Assembly (NCBI GenBank): GCA_009787945.1
Contig: WQSI01000039.1
Span: forward strand, 1 to 13,239
DNA length: 13,239 bases
Direction of reading: 5' to 3'
Source: Defluviitaleaceae bacterium
Lineage (GTDB): Bacteria; Bacillota; Clostridia; Lachnospirales; WRAX01
The translations under genes were made by a program, and so were the position numbers. Below the pieces are notes generated by a model. That model had not been told where the DNA came from, made no database searches, and saw only the letters and a program-made list of their open reading frames with translations. Positions 6,665 through 11,668 of the stretch are shown here, in pieces; within the stretch, counting starts at the first letter, position 1; every line of letters starts with the position of its first letter.

Positions 6665-8606
6665 CATTGCCATAATAGAATACATCGGCAAGGCAAACCC
6701 AGGTCTTGAGAAAATCCTAATTTACGGCTCACGGGCGCGGGGCAACCACAAAAAGGGCAGTGATGTGGATTTGGCTTTGGTTGGCAAATTGGAAGGCACA
6801 GCCCTTTGGCGCATCCGCGATTTGCTAAACGAGGTGATGCCAACCCCATATTTCTATGACGTGGTACATTTAGACACCTTAAAAGACTCACCTTTCAAAG
6901 AGCGTATAATCGCCGAAGGTCAGCCAATTTACACCAAACTTTCCCTAGACGTGTATGATTTATTGGTTAAAATGAAGGAAAGACCTGGTATGTATTTTGG
7001 AGAGCTTTCGCTAACAGCTTTGGATAATTATTTAGGTGGCTATTGTCATTCACATTATGACCTTGGAGTAAAATTCATACCTGCGTGGGAAATGGACTTT
7101 AATACCTATATAGAGCGATATTACAACTTACCCCGCTCTTCAATGACGGGGCTGAACACCATAAAAGAACACACAAAAAACGAAGAAGAAGCATTTTATA
7201 AATTTTTTGAATTATTGGAGGGATACAGAGCTATGAAAGAAAAGGAATTTAGAATTTTATCCCCCACAGCCATCCTAGGCTACGGCTTCCCTGCCGCCTC
7301 TTTTGAAGAAGGCATGAAGCGCAAGCCCCATGTTATCGCTGTGGACGCAGGGTCAACAGACCCAGGACCTTATTATTTAGGCAGCGGCAAGTCCTTCACA
7401 GACCGCGGTGCTGTCAAGCGCGACCTGGAATTTATGTTAACTGCCGCCACCCAAAACGGCATCCCCCTAATCATAGGCTCGGCAGGGGGCGCAGGGGCAG
7501 ACAGCCATCTGGAATGGAATGTGGACATTATCCGCGAAATCGCCCACGAGAAGAAGTTAAGCTTTAAAGCTGCCATCATCTCTTCCCAGCTTTCTGCGGA
7601 TGTTGTGATGAAAAACTTTGACGCAGGCAAGGTAAAAGAGTTGCACCCGGCCCCAATGCCCACGGCACAGCACATAACCGACAGCACAAATATTGTAGCC
7701 CAAATGGGGGAAGCCCCCTTTATAGAAGCCCTTGACGCAGATGCCCAGGTGATAATAGCAGGGCGCAGTTATGACCCTGTGGTTTTTGCCGCCCCTGCCA
7801 TCCGTGCAGGTTTTGACGCGGGGCTTGCCCTGCACATGGGCAAAATACTAGAATGTGCCGCCATAGCCGCCTACCCAGGCAGCGGGTCAGACTGTATGCT
7901 GGGCATCCTGCGGGAGGACCATTTCGAGCTAAACACCCTAAACCCCATCCGCAAATGCACCATAACCTCCGTCGCCGCTCACACCCTCTACGAAAAAAGC
8001 GACCCAACCAGCCTGCCAGGACCAGGCGGCCGCCTAGACCTGCGCCAGACCACCTTCGAGCAAGCAGGAGAAGGTGTCATAGTCCGCGGAAGCAAATTTG
8101 TGGCAGATGAGGGGCTGGGCTTTGTAAAGCTTGAAGCTGCCCGCCTTGTGGGCAAGCGCACCCTGTCCATTGCCGCCACCGTTGACCCAATTATGATAAG
8201 CCAGCTAGACAATATAATAACAGAAGTGAAAAACCGCGTAACAACCAACTTCGAAGGCATAGGAGATTTCCACCTAGACTTTAAAACCTACGGCGCAAAC
8301 GGCGCATCCTTCTACACAAACGAAACCCCCAGCCGCCCACAACCCGAAATCGCAATCGTAATAGAAGCCGTGGCAAACACCAAAGAACTATCCGAAACAA
8401 TCTGCTCCTTTGCCCGCTCCACCCTTCTCCACTTTGGCTACGAAGGGCGCAAATCCACCGCAGGCAACCTAGCCTTCCCCTTCTCCCCATCAGACTTTTC
8501 AGGAGGAGATGTCTACGAGTTCAGCCTATACTGCCTAATGGAAGCCACAGGCAGCATGTTCCCCATCAAATACGCAAATATAAAGGAGGGCAACTGGAAT
8601 GACTAA
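6642..8606 (+). CDS. MntA-like nucleotidyltransferase fused to AtuA/DUF1446 domain
   Basis: One uninterrupted 654-residue frame with three parts. Residues 1-100 are a minimal nucleotidyltransferase (MNT): GSRARGNHKKGSDVD supplies the GS-x10-D-x-D motif (Gly29, Ser30, Asp41, Asp43) with a third Asp at 73 in YDVVHLD. Residues about 102-196 are an AT-rich, unidentified segment (KERPGMYFGELSLTALDNYL). Residues 198-654 are a complete AtuA/DUF1446 domain: GYGFPAASFEEGM, VDAGSTDPGPYYLG, GSAGGAGADSH, AGRSYDPVVFAAP, ILECAAIAAYPGSGSDCM. AtuA takes part in acyclic terpene breakdown in Pseudomonas; the clostridial role is unknown. The ATG at 6642 follows GGGGAGG by six bases. An internal ATG at 7233 (MKEKEFRILSPTA) follows GGAGGG and matches a normal AtuA start, so that domain may also be made alone. 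MNT is normally the HepT antitoxin. Confidence 0.8.
   Translation: MFGLKQSDIAIIEYIGKANPGLEKILIYGSRARGNHKKGSDVDLALVGKLEGTALWRIRDLLNEVMPTPYFYDVVHLDTLKDSPFKERIIAEGQPIYTKLSLDVYDLLVKMKERPGMYFGELSLTALDNYLGGYCHSHYDLGVKFIPAWEMDFNTYIERYYNLPRSSMTGLNTIKEHTKNEEEAFYKFFELLEGYRAMKEKEFRILSPTAILGYGFPAASFEEGMKRKPHVIAVDAGSTDPGPYYLGSGKSFTDRGAVKRDLEFMLTAATQNGIPLIIGSAGGAGADSHLEWNVDIIREIAHEKKLSFKAAIISSQLSADVVMKNFDAGKVKELHPAPMPTAQHITDSTNIVAQMGEAPFIEALDADAQVIIAGRSYDPVVFAAPAIRAGFDAGLALHMGKILECAAIAAYPGSGSDCMLGILREDHFELNTLNPIRKCTITSVAAHTLYEKSDPTSLPGPGGRLDLRQTTFEQAGEGVIVRGSKFVADEGLGFVKLEAARLVGKRTLSIAATVDPIMISQLDNIITEVKNRVTTNFEGIGDFHLDFKTYGANGASFYTNETPSRPQPEIAIVIEAVANTKELSETICSFARSTLLHFGYEGRKSTAGNLAFPFSPSDFSGGDVYEFSLYCLMEATGSMFPIKYANIKEGNWND
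7216..7235 (+). promoter_or_regulatory. Internal ribosome binding site and start for the AtuA domain
   Basis: TTGGAGGGATACAGAGCTAT runs into an in-frame ATG at 7233. The core GGAGGG (7217-7222) is 10 bases from the ATG, slightly long but usable. The 457-residue product starting here would be a normal-length DUF1446 protein, so this probably marks the original gene start before the upstream segment was joined. Confidence 0.55.
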
Positions 8607-8913
8607 ACTTTTCGACACAGCGGATGTCATCCGCAGCAAAAACGCAGGCCCATACGAGCTAACCTTCGACATAATCTTCAAAGAAGCAGACCACTTCAAC
8701 AAATTCGTAGAAGCCAAAATAATGACCCCCGCAGTCTTTGCGAACCTCTACAACATACCAGAAAACCGCGTTATCTCCGTCATCTCCTTCCCCCCCGCCA
8801 AAGCCGTAAAAATCACCATCATACGCCCCATGGCATCAGGCGACCTAGGAGAAAAAGACATCTACGGAGCCCAACAACACAGCCCCCTACTAAACTTCAC
8901 CTACACCATATAA
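8599..8913 (+). CDS. DUF4387 family protein, AtuA partner
   Basis: A 104-residue protein matching DUF4387: MTKLFDTADVIRSKNAGPYE at the start, FDIIFKEADHFNKFV, and VISFPPAKAVKITIIRP near the C-terminus. Genes of this family almost always lie directly downstream of a DUF1446/AtuA gene, and in some proteins the two are fused. Function is unknown; a small subunit or partner of the AtuA-type enzyme is the likely reading. The ATG at 8599 has AGGAGGG (8584-8590) eight bases upstream and overlaps the preceding stop by eight bases, so the two are co-translated. No membrane segment or signal peptide is present. No terminator is visible before the first small-RNA promoter at 8928. Confidence 0.9.
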   Translation: MTKLFDTADVIRSKNAGPYELTFDIIFKEADHFNKFVEAKIMTPAVFANLYNIPENRVISVISFPPAKAVKITIIRPMASGDLGEKDIYGAQQHSPLLNFTYTI

Positions 8914-8927
8914 ATTTCAAAAAACCC

Positions 8928-8956
8928 TTGCAAAAACCCCACATATGGGTTATAAT
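8928..8956 (+). promoter_or_regulatory. Promoter of antitoxin RNA 1
   Basis: TTGCAA (8928-8933), 17-base spacer, TATAAT (8951-8956). The same layout recurs in the other two modules. Expected transcription start is near 8963. Confidence 0.85.
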
Positions 8957-8962
8957 TATAAT

Positions 8963-9097
8963 ACAATAAAGCCAAAACAAAAAGAGGGTGCTACTAACAC
9001 CCTCTAGGCATACCGCTGGCGGTGTGACTGAATTTATAATTATAGTTTAATTACAAAAAAATAAGCCTTTACCTAACCAAGGGGCGGCTTATTTTTT
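8963..9097 (+). ncRNA. Candidate type I antitoxin RNA, copy 1
   Basis: A predicted transcript of about 135 nt without a conserved ORF. It holds a stem-loop GAGGGTG-CTACTAA-CACCCTC (8984-9004), a second hairpin CATACCGCTGGCGGTGTG (9009-9026) and a terminator with stem AATAAGCC/GGCTTATT (9060-9093) followed by a T-run. Its last ~45 nt are antisense to the 3' end of toxin mRNA 1, including its stop codon. This convergent, 3'-overlapping arrangement matches RatA/SR4-type antitoxins, so base-pairing control of the toxin mRNA is the inferred role. Confidence 0.75.
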
Positions 9098-9100
9098 ATT
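9055..9100. terminator. Bidirectional terminator of module 1
   Basis: AATAAGCC (9060-9067) pairs with GGCTTATT (9086-9093). A-runs on the left and T-runs on the right make it a terminator for both the plus-strand RNA and the minus-strand toxin mRNA. The toxin stop codon TAA (9091-9089) lies within the stem. Confidence 0.75.
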
Positions 9101-9175
9101 CTGACGATATGACAGCAATGCTAGAACAACCAGCATAGCAGTAAGAAGCAAATATGTAACTTCAAACAAAGTCAT
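9089..9175 (-). CDS. Holin-like type I toxin peptide, copy 1
   Basis: A 28-residue peptide beginning MTLFEVTYLLLTAMLVVLAL and ending LSYRQNKK: a short polar N-terminus with the M-x-x-F-E start typical of the putative holin-like toxin (Hol_Tox/TxpA-like) families, one membrane helix (about residues 6-22) and a basic tail. Such peptides insert in the membrane and are toxic when unrepressed. The ATG at 9175 is preceded by AAAGGGGGTGAAAGCCT, a slightly weaker Shine-Dalgarno than in copies 2 and 3. The stop lies in the shared terminator stem. Expression should be limited by the opposing RNA at 8963-9097. Toxicity is inferred from family features and layout. Confidence 0.8.
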   Translation of the reverse strand: MTLFEVTYLLLTAMLVVLALLSYRQNKK

Positions 9176-9234
9176 AGGCTTTCACCCCCTTAAAGGTTCA
9201 GCCAAAGAAGCACCGCCCACGGTAGCTTGTTTTG

Positions 9235-9263
9235 ATTATAACATCATTAACAAATAAATACAA
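9235..9263 (-). promoter_or_regulatory. Promoter of toxin mRNA 1
   Basis: On the minus strand, TTGTAT (9263-9258), 17-base spacer, TATAAT (9240-9235). Expected start near 9228 gives a leader of about 50 bases with a hairpin AAGCTACCGTGGGCGGTGCTT just after the start (9227-9207) and a second possible GGCT/AGCC closing pair around the Shine-Dalgarno that may hide it. Confidence 0.75.
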
Positions 9264-9284
9264 CAATAAATTTCCAAAAACCCC

Positions 9285-9313
9285 TTGCAAAAACCTCACA
9301 TATGCTATATAAT
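9285..9313 (+). promoter_or_regulatory. Promoter of antitoxin RNA 2
   Basis: TTGCAA (9285-9290), 17-base spacer, TATAAT (9308-9313). Boxes are identical to those of copy 1. Confidence 0.85.
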
Positions 9314-9319
9314 AAAATC

Positions 9320-9443
9320 AGAACAAAAAGAGGGTGCGTCAACACCCTCTAGGCATACCGCTGGCGGTGTGGCTAAACCAAAATTAAATTAATTTTAAAA
9401 GTGGAAATAAGCCTTTACCTTACCAGGGGGCGGCTTATTTTTT
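9320..9443 (+). ncRNA. Candidate type I antitoxin RNA, copy 2
   Basis: Predicted length about 124 nt. First hairpin GAGGGTG-CGTCAA-CACCCTC (9330-9349): the stem is identical to copy 1 but the loop differs (CGTCAA against CTACTAA), which could give each RNA its own specificity. Second hairpin CATACCGCTGGCGGTGTG at 9354-9371. The terminator stem AAATAAGCC/GGCTTATTT ends in a T-run at 9438-9443. It is antisense to the 3' end of toxin mRNA 2. Confidence 0.75.
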
Positions 9444-9446
9444 ATT
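9404..9446. terminator. Shared terminator of module 2
   Basis: AATAAGCC pairs with GGCTTATT as in module 1. The T-run is good on the plus strand (9438-9443) but short on the minus strand (only ATTTCC after the stem), so the toxin mRNA of this copy may terminate less efficiently. Confidence 0.65.
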
Positions 9447-9521
9447 ATGACGATATGACAACCACGCCAAAACAACTAACGCGACAGTAAGAAGCAAGTA
9501 TGTAACTTCAAACAAAGTCAT
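9435..9521 (-). CDS. Holin-like type I toxin peptide, copy 2
   Basis: A 28-residue peptide, MTLFEVTYLLLTVALVVLAW then LSYRHNKK. Compared with copy 1 it has changes only in the membrane helix (TAML to TVAL, L to W at residue 20) and one tail position (Q to H). All changes keep the hydrophobic or basic character, and length and frame are intact, which argues for selection on the peptide. The ATG at 9521 has AAGGAGGTG eight bases upstream. Its leader carries an extra seven-base insertion (GTAGAAA on the plus strand, 9541-9547) not found in the other copies. Confidence 0.8.
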   Translation of the reverse strand: MTLFEVTYLLLTVALVVLAWLSYRHNKK

Positions 9522-9587
9522 AGGCTTTCACCTCCTTAAAGTAGAAAGGTTCAGCCAAAGAAGCACCGCCCACGGTAGCTTGTCTTG

Positions 9588-9616
9588 ATTATAACATCAT
9601 TAACAAATAAATACAA
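9588..9616 (-). promoter_or_regulatory. Promoter of toxin mRNA 2
   Basis: On the minus strand, TTGTAT (9616-9611), 17-base spacer, TATAAT (9593-9588), identical in both boxes and spacing to copy 1. Confidence 0.75.
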
Positions 9617-9638
9617 CATATAAATTTCAAAAAACCCC

Positions 9639-9667
9639 TTGCAAAAACCCCTCATATGCGCTATAAT
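9639..9667 (+). promoter_or_regulatory. Promoter of antitoxin RNA 3
   Basis: TTGCAA (9639-9644), 17-base spacer, TATAAT (9662-9667). Boxes and spacing are the same as in copies 1 and 2. Confidence 0.85.
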
Positions 9668-9673
9668 AAAGCT

Positions 9674-9796
9674 ATAATAAAAGAGGGCGCGTTAACACAC
9701 CCTCTAGGCATACCGCTGGCGGTGTGGCTGAACCCATAAATTTAATTTATGAATTACAAAATAAGCCTTTACCTTGCCGGGGCGGCTTATTTTTTA
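9674..9796 (+). ncRNA. Candidate type I antitoxin RNA, copy 3
   Basis: Predicted length about 123 nt. First hairpin GAGGGCG-CGTTAACA-CACCCTC, with one mismatch in the stem and a third version of the loop. Second hairpin CATACCGCTGGCGGTGTG, followed directly by GCTGAACC. That stretch closely matches the leader of the toxin mRNA on the other strand (TACCGTGGGCGGTG ... GGCTGAACC). Terminator stem ATAAGCC/GGCTTAT (9761-9790) plus T-run. It is antisense to the 3' end of toxin mRNA 3. Confidence 0.75.
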
Positions 9797-9798
9797 TT
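9757..9798. terminator. Bidirectional terminator of module 3
   Basis: ATAAGCC (9761-9767) pairs with GGCTTAT (9784-9790), with T-runs after the stem on the plus strand (TTTTTT) and a shorter one on the minus strand (TTTT). The toxin stop codon lies within the stem, as in the other two modules. Confidence 0.7.
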
Positions 9799-9873
9799 CT
9801 GACGATATGACAGCAATGCCAGAATAACTAGCATAGCAGTAAGAAGCAAATATGTAACTTCAAACAAAGTCAT
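9787..9873 (-). CDS. Holin-like type I toxin peptide, copy 3
   Basis: A 28-residue peptide, MTLFEVTYLLLTAMLVILAL then LSYRQNKK, differing from copy 1 by a single Val to Ile change while the DNA also carries synonymous differences. The ATG at 9873 has AAGGAGGTG eight bases upstream, the full consensus. It is opposed by the RNA at 9674-9796. Its promoter has the least typical -35 box of the three. Confidence 0.8.
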   Translation of the reverse strand: MTLFEVTYLLLTAMLVILALLSYRQNKK

Positions 9874-9932
9874 AGGCTTTCACCTCCTTAAAGGTTCAGC
9901 CAAAGAAGCACCGCCCACGGTAGCTTGTTTTG

Positions 9933-9961
9933 ATTATAACATCAAAGCCAAACAAACGCAA
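9933..9961 (-). promoter_or_regulatory. Promoter of toxin mRNA 3, diverged -35
   Basis: On the minus strand, TATAAT (9938-9933) is kept but the repeat ends within the spacer, so the -35 region is unrelated sequence. TTGCGT (9961-9956) falls at the correct 17-base distance and may have taken over. Relative strength against copies 1 and 2 is unknown. Confidence 0.55.
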
Positions 9962-9973
9962 ACCCCCAAAAAC

Positions 9974-9998
9974 AAAAAAGCCCCAATCAAGAGGCTTT
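9974..9998 (-). terminator. Intrinsic terminator of the tRNA gene
   Basis: On the minus strand, AAAGCCTC-TTGATT-GGGGCTTT (eight pairs including one G-U) runs into TTTTTTG. It begins five bases beyond the tRNA 3' end. Confidence 0.85.
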
Positions 9999-10002
9999 CA
10001 AA

Positions 10003-10076
10003 TGGATCCTCGGGGACTCGAACCCAGGACCGTCCGGTTATGAGCCGGATGCTCTAACCAACTGAGCTAAGGATCC
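10003..10076 (-). tRNA. tRNA with CAT anticodon (Met, or Ile2 if lysidine-modified)
   Basis: A 74-nt cloverleaf: acceptor GGATCCT/AGGATCC with discriminator A, D-arm AGCTCAGTTGGTTAGAGC, anticodon arm CCGGCTCATAACCGG (anticodon CAT), and T-arm with GGTTCGAGTCC. CCA is not encoded. A CAT anticodon with this elongator-type body can be Met or Ile2, whose C34 becomes lysidine. The CTCATAA loop between G/C-rich stems resembles Bacillus tRNA-Ile2, but sequence alone does not settle it. It has its own promoter and terminator. Confidence 0.93.
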
Positions 10077-10095
10077 AACTTTCATCAACCAACTA

Positions 10096-10124
10096 ATTCT
10101 ACTACACTTCACCACCAATGTCAA
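10096..10124 (-). promoter_or_regulatory. Promoter of the tRNA gene
   Basis: On the minus strand, TTGACA (10124-10119), 17-base spacer, TAGAAT (10101-10096). The start near 10089 is about 13 bases before the mature 5' end. Confidence 0.8.
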
Positions 10125-10145
10125 TAGAAAATTCTTATTTTTTTT

Positions 10146-10183
10146 AAAAAGTTGGTATCAAAAAGTTGTGCACTAAAAAGTTG
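10146..10183. repeat. Three short direct repeats downstream of the methyltransferase
   Basis: AAAAAGTTG occurs at 10146-10154, 10160-10168 and 10175-10183, spaced 14 and 15 bases. On the minus strand this is CAACTTTTT three times just after the methyltransferase stop. No hairpin is evident, so it is not a standard intrinsic terminator, though the T-runs are on the right strand. Confidence 0.5.
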
Positions 10184-10185
10184 TT

Positions 10186-11337
10186 TTAAATTTTAACAAG
10201 CAAACAACAAACCTCCACCCTACTGGTCATAGGGAACATATCCACAGGCCGCACGGCTTCCAGCGCATAACCTTCCGCAACCAAATGCTTAACATCCCGC
10301 GCCAGCGTGGCTGGGTCACAAGAAATGTACACAACGCGGGGTATTTTGTTTTCAGCAATTGCCCCAAGCAAAGGCTGACCACAACCTTTTCTCGGCGGGT
10401 CTAAAAATATCACATCTGGCTTGTCGCCCTCGGCTAAAAGCTCTGGAATAGCAACCTCCGCAGAGCCGCATATAAATTCCGCATTTTCAATGCCGTTTAG
10501 CTTGGCATTAAATTCGGCATCCATTATGGCGGCAGGCTCAATGTCCACGCCAATGGCATTTTTTGTCAGTCTTGCCGCCTGCAACATCACCCCGCCACAA
10601 CCCACATGGGCATCTATCACGGTCTGCGTGCCGTCAAGTCCTGCTTGCTTTAGGGCAATATCATACAAAACCTCAGCCTGGACAGGGTTCACCTGAAAAA
10701 AGGACTTTGCAGACAAGCGATATGTAATATCCCCAATCTTTTCAGTAATTTTGCTTGTGTTGCTAATAAGCTTGCCGTCACGAGTAACTATTATTTCGTC
10801 TGTGTCAAAACTTGTACGCGCCATAATTTCGCCATCTTCCACCACACCTCGCAAAGCCGCCACAGCGTCCACAATGTTTTGGTGCATAATCAAACAATTT
10901 GGCGTTTCTACCAAATTTCGGCTGTTTCGCTCATACATGCCAATGCGGCCATCTTTTGCAAAAAACCTGCCTTTATTGCGGTAATTCCGCGGGTTTTCCA
11001 TGCCAATAACTTCCGAAACAGGCGGGTTTTTTATGCCGCCAATCCGCTCAAGGGCGTTAATCACCGTTTGCCGCTTAAAATTAAGCTGTGCAGAATAGTC
11101 ACAATGTTGAAGCTGACAACCACCGCAGTCATCAGCGGCCAAACAAGGCGGATTTACGCGGTGGGGCGAAGGCTTAACAATGCGGGCAATCCTAGCGTTG
11201 GCAAAAGACTTTTTGCTTTTGACCACCTCCGCCACAACAACATCCCCAGGCAAAGCCCCCTCCACAAACACCACAAGCCCATCATGGCGGGCTACCCCAT
11301 GACCCTCACTGCTCAAACTTTCTATTATTAATTCCAT
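10186..11337 (-). CDS. rlmD: 23S rRNA m5U methyltransferase (RlmD/RumA family)
   Basis: A 383-residue SAM-dependent RNA methyltransferase that would form 5-methyluridine in 23S rRNA. Residues 1-55 are a TRAM RNA-binding domain. A [4Fe-4S] cluster site is visible as C65-x5-C71-x2-C74 (CLAADDCGGC) plus Cys148 in TPNCLI. The catalytic half holds FFQVNP (213-218), the SAM loop IDAHVGCGGV (241-250), GVDIEP, LDPPRKG (312-318), nucleophile Cys340 in YISCDPATLARD and general base Glu375 in MTSRVE. The SAM loop is unusual; relatives usually read DLYCGxG. It is shorter than E. coli RlmD. The ATG at 11337 has AGGAGG six bases upstream. It lies 16 bases after the RelE-type toxin gene and seems to share its transcript. 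Family members differ in target uridine, so RlmD rather than RlmC or RlmCD is a best guess. Confidence 0.88.
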   Translation of the reverse strand: MELIIESLSSEGHGVARHDGLVVFVEGALPGDVVVAEVVKSKKSFANARIARIVKPSPHRVNPPCLAADDCGGCQLQHCDYSAQLNFKRQTVINALERIGGIKNPPVSEVIGMENPRNYRNKGRFFAKDGRIGMYERNSRNLVETPNCLIMHQNIVDAVAALRGVVEDGEIMARTSFDTDEIIVTRDGKLISNTSKITEKIGDITYRLSAKSFFQVNPVQAEVLYDIALKQAGLDGTQTVIDAHVGCGGVMLQAARLTKNAIGVDIEPAAIMDAEFNAKLNGIENAEFICGSAEVAIPELLAEGDKPDVIFLDPPRKGCGQPLLGAIAENKIPRVVYISCDPATLARDVKHLVAEGYALEAVRPVDMFPMTSRVEVCCLLVKI

Positions 11338-11353
11338 TTTATTCCTCCTGTTG

Positions 11354-11668
11354 CTAAAATTCATTATTTTGGCGGCTATCTAGGATATATTTCACGTTGA
11401 CCGTGCTATTTGCTTCGTTGATTGAAAAAATGACCTGATACCGACGACCAATAATCAATCTGCGATAGTTTTGAGCAGTTCCAATTGTGCGAAATATCGG
11501 ACATCTTTGTGGCATAAATTCCAGTGAGTCAAATCCTTCTTCAAAGAGATTTATGAGATTTTCGGTAGCGTTTGTGCTGACATTGGATAAAAACTCTAAA
11601 TGGTTATTCATCATTTCGATGGCTTCATCCTCAACGACAACTAAGTATTGTTTTTGCTCATTATTCAT
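11354..11668 (-). CDS. RelE/ParE-family toxin of a type II module
   Basis: A 104-residue protein with the RelE/ParE fold pattern: an N-terminal strand (YLVVVEDEA), helices (residues 16-46), then FMPQRCPIF, YRRLIIGRRYQVIFSI and a final strand VKYILDSRQ. Members either cut ribosome-bound mRNA or inhibit gyrase; the sequence does not say which. The ATG at 11668 has GGAG nine bases upstream and overlaps the antitoxin gene by eight bases, the usual coupled arrangement. The longer open frame to 11698 overlaps more of the antitoxin gene and lacks a better ribosome site. No truncation is seen. Confidence 0.87.
   Translation of the reverse strand: MNNEQKQYLVVVEDEAIEMMNNHLEFLSNVSTNATENLINLFEEGFDSLEFMPQRCPIFRTIGTAQNYRRLIIGRRYQVIFSINEANSTVNVKYILDSRQNNEF

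Larger units (their letters stand above)
8914..9961. repeat. Three tandem copies of a ~350-base type I toxin-antitoxin module
   Basis: Approximate units are 8914-9265, 9266-9616 and 9617-9961. Equivalent points recur at nearly constant spacing: small-RNA -35 boxes at 8928, 9285 and 9639, and toxin ATGs at 9175, 9521 and 9873. Each unit carries, in order, a plus-strand promoter, two hairpins, a bidirectional terminator, a minus-strand toxin ORF, a structured toxin leader and the toxin promoter. Units 1 and 2 end with the same AT-rich stretch (AACAAATAAATACAACA); unit 3 loses similarity at about 9944, inside its toxin promoter spacer, which marks the right edge of the array. Confidence 0.9.

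Noticed and set aside
6990..7050. GyrB-like motif RPGMYFG in the fused protein
   Set aside because: GyrB/ParE have RPGMYIG followed by a GHKL ATPase domain; none of its other motifs (such as the conserved Asn and glycine-rich loops) appear here, so the likeness is coincidental.
8988..9048. Small plus-strand ORF (GTG start) inside antitoxin RNA 1
   Set aside because: The same position in copies 2 and 3 is in a different frame and not preserved, and no good ribosome site precedes it.
9190..9228. Riboswitch in the toxin leader
   Set aside because: The leader is only about 50 bases with simple hairpins and matches no aptamer I know; occlusion of the Shine-Dalgarno within a type I toxin mRNA explains it better.
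8914..9961. CRISPR-like array because of repeated segments
   Set aside because: The period is about 350 bases, units contain ORFs, promoters and terminators, and there are no short repeats with regular unique spacers or cas genes.
10003..10076. tRNA as an attachment site for an integrated element
   Set aside because: I found no second copy of the tRNA 3' end and no integrase gene in the window.
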